Assembly (NCBI GenBank): GCA_016191465.1
Contig: JACPOP010000008.1
Span: 131,878-195,877, forward strand
Length of the DNA: 64,000 nucleotides
Source: Chloroflexota bacterium
GTDB taxonomy: Bacteria > Chloroflexota > UBA6077 > CF-72
Reading direction: 5' to 3'
Each line of letters begins with the position of its first letter. The stretch's first letter is position 1. The position numbers were made by a program, and so were the translations under genes. The notes under the pieces were generated by a model. The model saw only the letters and a list, made by a program, of their open reading frames with translations, had not been told where the DNA came from and made no database searches. Below are positions 16,127 through 24,599 of this stretch, one piece after another.

Positions 16127-17710
16127 ATGGCACTCAACACCACTTCTACGAAGCAGGGCGGGTTCTCGCTCGGGGCGCTCCGCGCTCCGGTTGCCGCCCT
16201 CGGCGTACTGCTCATCCTCGCGGGCCTTGGCTGGTGGCTCGTCAACGGCGCTTTCGACCTGCCGCCGCGCCTCCTCGTCGCTGGCGGCATCCTGCTGGTT
16301 GGCGTCGTCATTGCCCTCGAGCCGGGGGACGTGTGGAGCGCGGTGACAGGTCGAAGCGGCCTCTACACCTCCAACACGCTCGTGATCGCCATTGCCGCGG
16401 TGGGCATCCTCGGACTCGCCAACGTCATCGGCTCGCGCTACTCGCCGCGGTGGGATCTGACGGCTTCCAAGCAGTTCACGATCTCCGATCAGAGCGTCAG
16501 AGTCGCGGAGTCGCTGCCTGGGCCGGTGAAGGTGACCGCGTTTTTGAGCGGCTCGGATTCGCGCCGCGCCGACTTTGAAGCCCTGTTGGGCGAATATGCC
16601 CGGCGCGCCAACGGCAAGCTGACCTGGGAGTTCATCGATCCCGAGCTCCGCCCGGGCGAAGCCATCGCCGCGGGCATCCGCAACGTGGGCGACGTCGTCT
16701 ACCAGCTCGGCGACAAGAAGCAGAACAGCAGCGCCACGCAGGAGCGCGACGTCACCACGGCGCTCATCAAGCTGACGCGGCCCGAGAAGAAGCTGTACTT
16801 CACCACCGGCCACGGCGAACGGAAGATCAGTGGCCAGGATCCCCCTGATTACGGGCAGCTCCAGCTCGCGCTCCAGCGGGACAACTTCACCACGGCCGAT
16901 CTGAGCCTGGCCACCACGCGCGCCGTGCCGGATGACGCGGCGGCGGTGGTCATCGCTGGCCCCACCGGGCCATTCCAGCCGGACGAGCTGGATGCGCTGA
17001 GGGTGTACCTGGATGGCGGCGGCAAGCTGATGCTGTTCCAGGACCCCAACACGCAGGCAAACTTCACGGACCTGCTGCGGAAGTGGGAGGTGAGCTTCCC
17101 CAACCAGTTCGTCGTTGACCCAGGCTTGAACGCGGGCGATCCACTTGTGCCAGCAGTCGTCAGTTACGGCACCAGCCCGATCACCCAGGGCCTGAGAACT
17201 GGGGCGTTCTTCCCAGGCGCCGGCGCCATTACCTACGCCCGCGAGAACACCGCGGTCACACCCATTGCGCAGACCACGGACCGGAGCTGGATCGAGACCG
17301 ACACGCAGTCGGTGACGGTGCAACGGCGGCCGGTGTTACAGGACAACGACGTCAAGGGACCCGTGGCGCTGGCAGTGGCGATCGAGCAAGCCGTCCCGGG
17401 CTCGGGTGCCAGCTCGACGACCACCGGTTCGGCGCGTCAGACGCGGCTCTTCCTAGTTGGGACGGCGAACTTCGTCGCCAACCAATTCCAGCAGGTGCAG
17501 TTCTCGTCGGACAATGTGGACCTGTTCATCAATGCCGCGAATTGGATGGCGGACCAGACGGACATCTCGGGCATTCGCCCCACGGCCACGGATACGCGCA
17601 ACATGTTCATGACCAACACGCAGCAGAACCTGCTGCTGTACGGCAGCGCGCTGTTCCTGCCACTGGTGGTGGTCGTCGCTGGCGTCGCCATGTGGTGGAC
17701 GCGCCGATGA
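16127..17710 (+). CDS. GldG-like ABC auxiliary protein
   Basis: 527 residues: two or three N-terminal membrane segments (VAALGVLLILAGLGWWLVN; LLVAGGILLVGVVIAL; LVIAIAAVGILGLANVI), a large extracytoplasmic domain of the GldG/intraflagellar-transport-like fold (RWDLTASKQFTISDQS, TALIKLTRPEKKLYFTTGHGE, DALRVYLDGGGKLMLF), and a C-terminal membrane helix before the stop. It works with the preceding ATPase and permease in the same operon. Start ATG 16127 lies 8 bp after the permease stop. Function in the family is gliding motility/export in Bacteroidetes; here only a transport or envelope role can be inferred. Confidence 0.87.
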   Translation: MALNTTSTKQGGFSLGALRAPVAALGVLLILAGLGWWLVNGAFDLPPRLLVAGGILLVGVVIALEPGDVWSAVTGRSGLYTSNTLVIAIAAVGILGLANVIGSRYSPRWDLTASKQFTISDQSVRVAESLPGPVKVTAFLSGSDSRRADFEALLGEYARRANGKLTWEFIDPELRPGEAIAAGIRNVGDVVYQLGDKKQNSSATQERDVTTALIKLTRPEKKLYFTTGHGERKISGQDPPDYGQLQLALQRDNFTTADLSLATTRAVPDDAAAVVIAGPTGPFQPDELDALRVYLDGGGKLMLFQDPNTQANFTDLLRKWEVSFPNQFVVDPGLNAGDPLVPAVVSYGTSPITQGLRTGAFFPGAGAITYARENTAVTPIAQTTDRSWIETDTQSVTVQRRPVLQDNDVKGPVALAVAIEQAVPGSGASSTTTGSARQTRLFLVGTANFVANQFQQVQFSSDNVDLFINAANWMADQTDISGIRPTATDTRNMFMTNTQQNLLLYGSALFLPLVVVVAGVAMWWTRR

Positions 17711-18321
17711 ACGCCCGCGCGGCGCTCGCGTTCGTCGTGGTCCTGGCCGTCCTGTTCGGCGTTGTGCTGGGCCTGGACCAGTTCAAGGTAGGCCAGGCCA
17801 CCCCCACGCCCACGGCCAACCAGGACGAGTCGGTGGCGCTCTTCCAGTTCGATGACCGCAAGGCCACGACCGTGACGGTCCGTTCGGCGGACAAGACCTC
17901 GAGCTTCGAGAAAAGCGGTGACACGTGGAAGATCACCGGCAGCGAGGATCCCGCCAACGCCCTCTCCGTGTCGAGCCTGCTCATTCGGATGAGCCAGATG
18001 AAGGGCACGCGGAAGATCGACGCGCCTGACCTGACGCAGTTTGGGCTCGCCGAGCCGAAGGGCGAAGTGACGGTCGTGCTGGATGATGGCAGCACGAATC
18101 GGCTCCTGCTCGGGGATAAGACCCCCGTGAGCACGGGGTACTACGCCAAGAACGCGGATGCACCCGGTGTAACGGTGATCCCAACGCAGTTTGGAGCCGA
18201 CGTGGAGCGGCTGGCGAACGACCCGAAGGAGCCCGCCACGCCAACGCCGAGACCGACGCCGACCGAGTCGCTACCGGCGAGCGGGACGCCTGGGCCCGCT
18301 GCCGGCACGCCCACACCGTAA
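17707..18321 (+). CDS. DUF4340 domain protein, extracytoplasmic
   Basis: 204 residues with an N-terminal membrane anchor or uncleaved signal (LAFVVVLAVLFGVVLGL), one DUF4340 repeat (VTVRSADKTSSFEKSGDTWK, then FGLAEPKGEVTVVLDDG and GYYAKNADAPGV), and a Pro/Thr-rich C-terminus. The start overlaps the GldG-like stop as ATGA, so the protein is the fourth member of the exporter operon. DUF4340 proteins normally carry several repeats; this one is short. Function unknown. Confidence 0.85.
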   Translation: MNARAALAFVVVLAVLFGVVLGLDQFKVGQATPTPTANQDESVALFQFDDRKATTVTVRSADKTSSFEKSGDTWKITGSEDPANALSVSSLLIRMSQMKGTRKIDAPDLTQFGLAEPKGEVTVVLDDGSTNRLLLGDKTPVSTGYYAKNADAPGVTVIPTQFGADVERLANDPKEPATPTPRPTPTESLPASGTPGPAAGTPTP

Positions 18322-18570
18322 ACGCCGAGTCGCACCCTCGTGGGCGGCAGGGGCACGATTCTGTGACCCATGGTCCTGCGTCTGCCGTGGCCTCTGGTGG
18401 CATGCCAGGTGCAACGCGGCCAGCGCCGCCACGTGTGGGTAGCACAACCGCGTCTCACCCGCCGTCACACTCGGAAGAGATCCGTGGTTTCCTCTACAAT
18501 GCACGTGCGGGTTGCCAACGGGGGCAGCTCGCTGCCGGCGGCAGATCACTCACAACGACGTGAGGGAGCA
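18322..18570 (+). other. Intergenic region with a possible promoter
   Basis: 249 bp without a convincing gene. TACAAT at 18495-18500 is a good -10 box for the following gene, but no matching -35 is seen. Nothing else stands out. Confidence 0.35.
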
Positions 18571-18984
18571 ATGCAGCAAACATTTACGGCTCTGGATGAA
18601 CAGGGTGTGGCCTATGCGGCTGAGCTTGACCCGGCTCTGCTGGCATTCGTCAAGTGCCACGTGACCTCGGTGGTCGCGTGGGTAGCCCTCCGCTATGTAG
18701 CTGAGCGCGAAGGGCGCTGGGTCGGCGCCGAGGACGTTGCGCGGGTGGCTCAACGGCCCAGAGTTGAAGTGGACCGCGTCATGCACGCGCTCTCGCAAGA
18801 TGGCGTGGTGGACGAGATCCACGACGGCAACGCCGAGGACGCCAGGTACCGGCTACCACACGACGAGCCGACCACCATCGTCCTTCAGCGGCTTGTCCAG
18901 GCGACGATGCGGAGCCCCGCGTTGCGCTCCGTGATCGCTGCCAGCGTCGCACGAGGCGGGCGGGTGCTCAAGCCCGTTGCCTGA
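18571..18984 (+). CDS. Winged-helix-like small protein, unknown function
   Basis: 137 residues. The central part (WVGAEDVARVAQRPRVEVDRVMHALSQDGVVDEI) looks like a winged-helix DNA-binding unit, in which the helix after ARVAQRPR would be the recognition helix. There is no signal peptide or membrane segment. ATG 18571 has GAGGGAG 3-4 nt upstream, a strong site, so this start is preferred to the track's 18370. It converges with queG. Could be a small regulator; I do not recognise the family. Confidence 0.65.
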   Translation: MQQTFTALDEQGVAYAAELDPALLAFVKCHVTSVVAWVALRYVAEREGRWVGAEDVARVAQRPRVEVDRVMHALSQDGVVDEIHDGNAEDARYRLPHDEPTTIVLQRLVQATMRSPALRSVIAASVARGGRVLKPVA

Positions 18985-19045
18985 GGGTCGGTACCGGGGA
19001 CTCCTTCGCTCGATCTGAACGTCTCTGCGCTGGCACCAGGCGCCC

Positions 19046-20080
19046 TCAATCGACCGCGGCGCCGATCTCCAGCACCGATCGTTGGGCGCCTGGAACCGGG
19101 CGCTCAAGCGCCGCGTTGGCGAGGGCGATCTGTGCGTTCCTCTGCAGCCGCGGGCGCTTCGTGCGGCGCACCGGTGAATCGCGGAACTGCTCGCGGAAGG
19201 TGTCGTCGTCCAGGCCGAGCAGGTCCGATAGCAGCGGACGGGTGCCGACCTCGGGGCGCGGCTCGAACTCCGGCCAGCCCCGAGGCCGGCCGCGGGTCGA
19301 GCGGTTGTAGGGGCACACGTCCTGGCACACGTCGCAGCCGAAGATCCAGTCGCCCATGCGCGGCTGGAGCGTGTCATCGATGGGCCCTTTGTGCTCGATC
19401 GTCAGGTACGCGATGCACCGTTCGGCGGCGAGGTGGTACGGCGTCGCCAGCGCGTCTGTGGGACACGCCTCCACGCACAGACGACAGGTGCCGCAGTCCT
19501 TCGCCACCGGCTGGTCGAATTGCAGGTCCACGTCGGCAAGGAGCGCCCCGAGAAAGACGAAGGAGCCGATGGGCGTGAGGAGGTTAGTGTTCTTGCCGCG
19601 GAAGCCCAGTCCAGCCCGTACGGCTGCATCGCGCTCCACCAGCGGGCCGCTGTCGACGAAGACCCGCGTATGGGCCTCACGCCCTTCGGCGGCCCCGGCG
19701 GCACGCAGAAACGCGGCAAGCTCGACGAGCCGCGCCTTCATGGCCTCGTGGTAATCCACGCCCCACGCGTAGCGGGCAATGCGCCCACGGGGCAGTGCTC
19801 CGGAGGACGGGATCGTGGTGTCGGGCTCCACGGTGCGGTAGGAGGCGCCGACCACGACGAGCGCCCGCGCGCCGGGCAGGAGCTCGTCGGGCCGGCACGA
19901 GAGCCGTGCTCGCGCCTCGGTCATCCAGGCCATTTCCGCCTGGTGCCCTTCGCGGAGCCACCGCACCAACTGCTGCTCCGCCTCCTTAAACGGCTCGGGG
20001 CTGGTCACGCCCACCAGATGGAAGCCAAGCCGCGTGGCCTCTGCCTTGAAGTCGCGCGTTCGAGTTGCGAGATCGGTCAC
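19046..20080 (-). CDS. queG: Epoxyqueuosine reductase
   Basis: Cobalamin- and Fe-S-dependent enzyme that reduces epoxyqueuosine to queuosine in tRNA wobble positions. 344 residues: QueG N-terminal domain (GFHLVGVTSPEPF, RIARYAWGVDYHEAMK), the central VFVDSGPLVERDAAVRAGLGF, then two [4Fe-4S] motifs CGTCRLCVEACPTDAL and CDVCQDVCPYNR. The last 60 residues are a shortened HEAT-like tail. ATG 20080 is the natural start. No other queuosine genes are in the window, so Q is completed from precursors made elsewhere in the genome. Confidence 0.95.
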   Translation of the reverse strand: MTDLATRTRDFKAEATRLGFHLVGVTSPEPFKEAEQQLVRWLREGHQAEMAWMTEARARLSCRPDELLPGARALVVVGASYRTVEPDTTIPSSGALPRGRIARYAWGVDYHEAMKARLVELAAFLRAAGAAEGREAHTRVFVDSGPLVERDAAVRAGLGFRGKNTNLLTPIGSFVFLGALLADVDLQFDQPVAKDCGTCRLCVEACPTDALATPYHLAAERCIAYLTIEHKGPIDDTLQPRMGDWIFGCDVCQDVCPYNRSTRGRPRGWPEFEPRPEVGTRPLLSDLLGLDDDTFREQFRDSPVRRTKRPRLQRNAQIALANAALERPVPGAQRSVLEIGAAVD

Positions 20081-20752
20081 GGCCGCGGGTCGATCACGGC
20101 CCGTCAGTGCGCTGGGTTGCGGAATGACTCGTCCATGTCGCGACTCGGTGGACGAGCTCAGGTGGTCGACTTCCAGATGACGTCACGCTGGTCTGGGAAA
20201 GGTCTCATGCGGGCTGCGTTATTACGACTCTCAGGGTCCTGGTCCACCTGGGGCAGACGAAGGCGGCTTTCCTCAGGAACACTCTACCGGTGTCCATAGC
20301 AGGTGTGCGGTGCCAGTCCACCCGCGCCATACACGTACTTCCGCCCGCTGTCCTGGTACAGCACCCCATCGGGTCCGTACAGGCTGGTGCTGGTCATGCC
20401 ACCCACGGTGCTGTTCGCGCGAATGCCGCCGCTACGACTGCCGGAACGAGCGGTCAAGGTGCCGGGCCTGTCCGAACGCGGTCCGTAGTGCCGAGTCAGG
20501 GCGCTAGGACCGCTCGGGTCTCGCCGCCGCAGGAACCGCGAGCAGCCCACGCACTTGCGCCGGCCCCAGGGTGCCACCGCATCGCTGCCACCGGTCCGAA
20601 TCCAACACCCGCTACGTCTCGGTCGGGAGTCTTTCCACCGAGAAGCTGCCGGCCCTGGCCGAAGCGCTCCGAGTGGTCCTGGCCCTCCCGCGCTTCGAGG
20701 GATCCCTCTGAGCCCCCGCACGCCGTCTGGGATTAAGAATGTTTGCCGCGCG
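20081..20752. other. 672-bp region without a confident gene
   Basis: Between queG and the AAA+ ATPase gene. On the minus strand one frame reads codon-like at its end (STVGGMTSTSLYGPDGVLYQ, then GLAPHTCYGHR, stop at 20284) but has no start except at 20805, inside the ATPase gene. On the plus strand a short frame near 20600-20711 (NTRYVSVGSLSTEKLPALAE) ends at a stop and could be the tail of a lost gene. I cannot assign either. The region may hold degraded accessory genes. Confidence 0.3.
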
Positions 20753-22723
20753 TTACTTCGCAACCCGCGGCGCCGAGGCGCTGGCGCTGACGAAGTAGGT
20801 GGCACAGGCGCGGTCGATGAGGTCCGCGCTGCCCAGGTCAGGGACGACCTGTTTGTACTTCGCGATCGCGATCATCTGGTCCAGGATGTCGCGGGGCTGG
20901 CACATGCGCAGGGGGCGGTCGAACGGCTGCCACCAGGTATCCAGCATGTACTCCAGGCCGGCCTCGTTGAACGGCACGTTCCGCACCCGACACATGATCT
21001 GCATGATCTGGGTGAAGTGCTCCTTGGAGGGATCCTTCACGTCGATTTTGAACTTGATGCGGCGCAGGAACGCGTCGTCCACCAGGTCCTTCGGGTCGAG
21101 ATTGGTGGAAAACGCGATCAACTGGTCGAACGGAATCTGGATCTTCTTGCCCGTGACCAGCGTCAGGTAATCAACCTTCTTCTCCAGCGGCACGATCCAC
21201 CGGTTTAGCAGGTCCTGCGGGCGCATCGCCTGGCGGCCGAAGTCGTCGATGAGGAACATGCCGCCATTGGCCTTCATCTGCAACGGGGCTTCGTAGAACT
21301 TCCCGATCTCGCTCCACAGCAGGTCCAGGGTGGCCATCGTCAGCTCGCCGCCGGCGACGACCGTCGGCCGCTTGATGCGCACCCAGCGGGCATCCTGGCC
21401 CTGGGCGGCTCGGCCCATCGGCTCGTGGACCAGGTAATCAAGCAGCTTGACGACATAGCCGTCCACCTCGACGGCGAAGGGGATGTAGATCGAATCGCCC
21501 ATCAGGTTGGTAATGCGCTCGGCGATGGACGTCTTGCCGTTGCCGGGATAGCCAAATAGGAACATGGCCGAGGCCGAGTTCACCGCGGGCCCCACCTGGT
21601 CCAGGATCTCCGGGTGGATCACCAGGTCAGAGAAGGCCTGCTGAATGCTCTCCTCGGTGACCACAACGTGCTTGATGGTCTGCGCCTTGACTCCAGCGAT
21701 GTACTTGTCCAGGGGCACCGGCAGCGGGCCGCGGTACTGGGTCTTTTCCAGTGCTTCCAGGGCGCGGATGCTGCCTTTTGACGTGAGGCCGTACAGGTAG
21801 CCCTGGTCGCCGATACCCTTTTGCTTAAGGACCTCAATGAACTGGTCCTTGCGCAGCGCTTCCAGTTGGCCGCTGATGACCGTCAGGAACGGCAGCCCCA
21901 CCTCTTCGGTGATCTGGCCACCGGTCAGTTGCTGGGCGAAGTACAGCGTGCGGAGGATGTGGTCCTGCACGAATGGCGCGGTCAGGCCCGTCTCTTCGAG
22001 GCTGTCCGGCGATGACGGGAAGAACAGAATGGCAGACGATGGCGGTGGCGGCGCGATCTCAGACACCGCCGGCATGGACACCGAGAGCGGGACGGCAACC
22101 GGTGGTGCAGGTGCGGGCATCAGCGGGGGCGCGATGGGGGGGACGTACTGGATGGGTGGCGCCATCGGCGGAATGGGTGCTGGTGCCACGGCGAGTGGGG
22201 GCAGCGGGAGCGGCGCTACGGCCTGCGGGGGGAGCAGCGGCGCCGGTGCTGCCGGGGGAGCCAGCGGCTGCGGAGCCTGGAACGCCGCGGGCAGCGGTGG
22301 GGGCGGCACCGGGGCGGGCGCAGGGAGGAAGCTGACGGCCGCCAGCTCGGGTTGCCAGGCGGGTGGTGGCGGCGTGGGCGGTGCCATGATGGCTGGAGCG
22401 GCAATGCCAAATGGATCCGCGGCGGGGGCGACAAAGGCAACGGGCAGCGGTTCGGGCGCGGGCTGGTAGACCGGTCCCGGCGCAGGGAGCTCGGCGATGG
22501 CGACCGCGGCCGGCTCGGCGTGGAGTGGTGGCTCCGCCTCAATCCCGGCCGCCGGTGGGGGTTCCGGCGCGACGCCCGTCAGCAACGCGGCGGGCGGCTC
22601 CAGGACGGCCGCGGGCTGCGGCTCAGGCTCGGGTCGCGGCGCGGCCACCGGGGACCGTCCCAGGATTTGGCTTAACCGGGCGTCGTACTGGTCTTTATCC
22701 TTCTTATTGTCGAACAGGCCCAT
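20753..22723 (-). CDS. AAA+ ATPase with long Pro/Ala-rich N-terminal region
   Basis: 656 residues. Residues 1-20 are charged (MGLFDNKKDKDQYDARLSQI), then about 210 residues of Pro/Ala-rich low complexity, a helical/winged-helix-like part (FVQDHILRTLYFAQQLTGGQ), and an AAA+ core from about 370: Walker A FGYPGNGKTS, Walker B GGMFLIDDFGRQ, sensor-1 IAFSTNLDP and an arginine pair in FLRRIKFKI. Predicted ATPases of this sort occur in Chloroflexota and other phyla, often near pilus genes, but no pilus gene is nearby here. AAGGGG precedes ATG 22723. The disordered N-terminus suggests a tethering role. Substrate unknown. Confidence 0.85.
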   Translation of the reverse strand: MGLFDNKKDKDQYDARLSQILGRSPVAAPRPEPEPQPAAVLEPPAALLTGVAPEPPPAAGIEAEPPLHAEPAAVAIAELPAPGPVYQPAPEPLPVAFVAPAADPFGIAAPAIMAPPTPPPPAWQPELAAVSFLPAPAPVPPPPLPAAFQAPQPLAPPAAPAPLLPPQAVAPLPLPPLAVAPAPIPPMAPPIQYVPPIAPPLMPAPAPPVAVPLSVSMPAVSEIAPPPPSSAILFFPSSPDSLEETGLTAPFVQDHILRTLYFAQQLTGGQITEEVGLPFLTVISGQLEALRKDQFIEVLKQKGIGDQGYLYGLTSKGSIRALEALEKTQYRGPLPVPLDKYIAGVKAQTIKHVVVTEESIQQAFSDLVIHPEILDQVGPAVNSASAMFLFGYPGNGKTSIAERITNLMGDSIYIPFAVEVDGYVVKLLDYLVHEPMGRAAQGQDARWVRIKRPTVVAGGELTMATLDLLWSEIGKFYEAPLQMKANGGMFLIDDFGRQAMRPQDLLNRWIVPLEKKVDYLTLVTGKKIQIPFDQLIAFSTNLDPKDLVDDAFLRRIKFKIDVKDPSKEHFTQIMQIMCRVRNVPFNEAGLEYMLDTWWQPFDRPLRMCQPRDILDQMIAIAKYKQVVPDLGSADLIDRACATYFVSASASAPRVAK

Positions 22724-22785
22724 AGCGTGCCACGCCCCTTCTGGAAGTGGACGGGTTGTACTTCATCCGGCCCGAGCGGGCCTAA

Positions 22786-22794
22786 TGGTATAAC
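22786..22794 (+). promoter_or_regulatory. Extended -10 promoter
   Basis: TGGTATAAC fits the extended -10 pattern TGn-TATAAT, in the 87-bp divergent gap before the following plus-strand gene. A small inverted repeat, ggcccgagcgggcc (22769-22782), lies just upstream and could be an operator. Confidence 0.5.
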
Positions 22795-22810
22795 GCCCGA
22801 CAGGCAGGTC

Positions 22811-23701
22811 ATGTCGCCGCTCGCCCGAACCATGTCCGATTTTACGGGGATCCCGCCGGTCAGCCGAGATGTCGAGATCGTTCTGGAGGACGACCTCGCA
22901 CCGGTTGGCCCCACGCCAACGCTGGACGACCTGGGCGCTGAATCGCGCGATCGCATCGTGCGCTTCATCATTGCCAACACACTGGGCGGCGGGGTGGCGC
23001 CCACGGCGGTGATCGCGTTGTATGCGGACCTCGCGGGCGATCCGCCGGCTATCCGCTACGCGGACCAGCGTTTCATGCTGCGCCAGATCCCGCCGGACTG
23101 GCGCGAGGTCGAGGAGCACGTGGTGGACCTCGACGAGACGGCCCGCGGGCGAGGCATGGACCTCGGCTCGGCCTGGCGCCGGGCAACCGCGGTTGCCGTT
23201 GGCTCTGAAGACCCGCTCGAGCACCTGGCGCGGCTCGCCGGCGCGCACCGCACCGGATCACGCTCTGGCCGCTCCATCTTCGACGACCCCGAGGACCTCG
23301 ACGGGCTGGACGACGACATGGACGCGACGCTCCATGCGCGACTTGAGGCGCGCCAGCCGGACCTCGTGGACCTCGACGATCTCGCCCAGGGCCGAATCCG
23401 CCGCTACGCGATCGAGGAGCAGCTCGAGCATGGGCTGCCGCCGTACGAGCTCATCGAGCTGTACCGCGGGTTTGACGAGAGCGGCGACGAACGCGCTCGG
23501 CAGTACCTGGACCGGGTGTTCGTGGAGCACGAGGCTCCTTACGACTGGGATGAGCTCCAGAAGGAAGCACGCCGGGTCATGGCCGCCGCACAGAGCCGAG
23601 GCCGCGACGCCGGAAGGCTGTTCGCGACGATTGTCGGAACCTCACCGGGGACCGACGCACTGGTCGCGCTCCACGTGGTGATGGAGCGGTTGCAGCTCTG
23701 A
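22811..23701 (+). CDS. Hypothetical acidic protein
   Basis: 296 residues from ATG 22811, which has AGG 8 nt upstream; ATG 22832 (MSDFTGIPPV) is an alternative. The product is Asp/Glu-rich, helical and soluble, with repeated acidic segments (DDPEDLDGLDDDMDATLH). Two parts share a theme of a helix followed by a (A/P)xxVIxLYxxL or YELIELYRGF element (near residues 60 and 215), suggesting an internal duplication. I do not recognise a family. It is divergent from the AAA+ ATPase gene with an 87-bp shared promoter region, so a functional link with the ATPase is possible. Confidence 0.7.
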   Translation: MSPLARTMSDFTGIPPVSRDVEIVLEDDLAPVGPTPTLDDLGAESRDRIVRFIIANTLGGGVAPTAVIALYADLAGDPPAIRYADQRFMLRQIPPDWREVEEHVVDLDETARGRGMDLGSAWRRATAVAVGSEDPLEHLARLAGAHRTGSRSGRSIFDDPEDLDGLDDDMDATLHARLEARQPDLVDLDDLAQGRIRRYAIEEQLEHGLPPYELIELYRGFDESGDERARQYLDRVFVEHEAPYDWDELQKEARRVMAAAQSRGRDAGRLFATIVGTSPGTDALVALHVVMERLQL

Positions 23702-23820
23702 GCCCGGCCGTCGATGGACGGGAAGCTGGCGTGTTCACCATCTCTTGATCACACCCCGTTGGCCACGGGCTCGTGGGCCGATTGCCTAGCATTGGGCTAT
23801 TCCACCGGAGCGCAGGGAGT

Positions 23821-23847
23821 CGGAGGGGGCGCGCCGCGCCCCCTCCG
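23821..23847. terminator. Bidirectional stem-loop between convergent genes
   Basis: A perfect 13-bp inverted repeat (cggagggggcgcg) around a single central base, between the acidic protein gene and the convergent DUF3090 gene. Confidence 0.6.
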
Positions 23848-23924
23848 GGAAAGAACACTTCCCCCTTTCCGCGCACGGGAGGGGGCGAGGGGGGTGTGCC
23901 CGGGAACGCCGCACAGCGTGCTCG

Positions 23925-24479
23925 CTAGTGGTGATAGCCGTTGGTGCGGACGCACCCGTGGGGCTGCTCGAGGGACTGGACCGGCTCGCCGCAGAGGGGA
24001 CAGCGTGGACGGCCGGCAGCCACCACGTCAGCGACGTTACGGCTGAGCGTTCGGAGCTGCTCTCGGGTAGCGCGGCAGGAGAATGTCGGCGGCTGGGTCG
24101 GCTCGGCCACCGTCTCCTCCGTGAGGCCCGCGGCGTCATAGACCAGCAGGACGTAGCGCGGACCCGTCTCGAGCTCCGACTCGTCCTGGCCCAGGGCTAG
24201 GCGGCCGATCCGGAAGTCCAACGTGGGGCGCTGGGGGAAGCTCTCTTCCGCAGGCTGATTCGGCGGATCACCTGCCGAGACAAGCCGTCCCTGGAGCTCA
24301 GCCAGGATCTGTTCCACGGCCAGGCCAAGGGCTTGAAGCTGTTCCTTTTCCAGGACGAGGGCCGCGGACCGGCCGTCGCTTGCCTCGATCAGGAGGCGAA
24401 AGGTCCGTTCGCCGGGCCGACCCTGCGCCTGCGCCTGCAGGCGGGTCACGGGTCCAAAGGTGTGCTGCGCGTTAAACAC
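23925..24479 (-). CDS. DUF3090 family protein with C-terminal zinc ribbon
   Basis: 184 residues from GTG 24479. The family opening VFNAQHTFGPVTRLQAQAQG, the GERTFRLLIEASDG strand and LVLEKEQLQALGLAVEQIL helix match DUF3090; the C-terminal CPLCGEPVQSLEQPHGCVRT is the family's metal-binding tail (C-x2-C...H-x-C). Usual family length is about 180-190, which supports this start over the track's ATG at 24572. In actinobacteria it is found beside a SCO1664-type protein and a phosphatase; neither is here. Function unknown. Confidence 0.85.
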   Translation of the reverse strand: MFNAQHTFGPVTRLQAQAQGRPGERTFRLLIEASDGRSAALVLEKEQLQALGLAVEQILAELQGRLVSAGDPPNQPAEESFPQRPTLDFRIGRLALGQDESELETGPRYVLLVYDAAGLTEETVAEPTQPPTFSCRATREQLRTLSRNVADVVAAGRPRCPLCGEPVQSLEQPHGCVRTNGYHH

Positions 24480-24599
24480 GGTCCACCCAAGGATACGTGA
24501 ATCCGTGGTTCGCTTCGGACGCAGCGGGCGCCGCGGGCGCCGCTCCGCTGAGCGCGGCGCGGCGGGTGGCACTCATCGACCACCGCGCCAACGGGCTGG

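Noticed and set aside
20284-20805. 173-residue minus-strand ORF as a real gene
   Set aside because: Only its last third reads codon-like; the only start lies inside the AAA+ ATPase gene, and no family is recognised.
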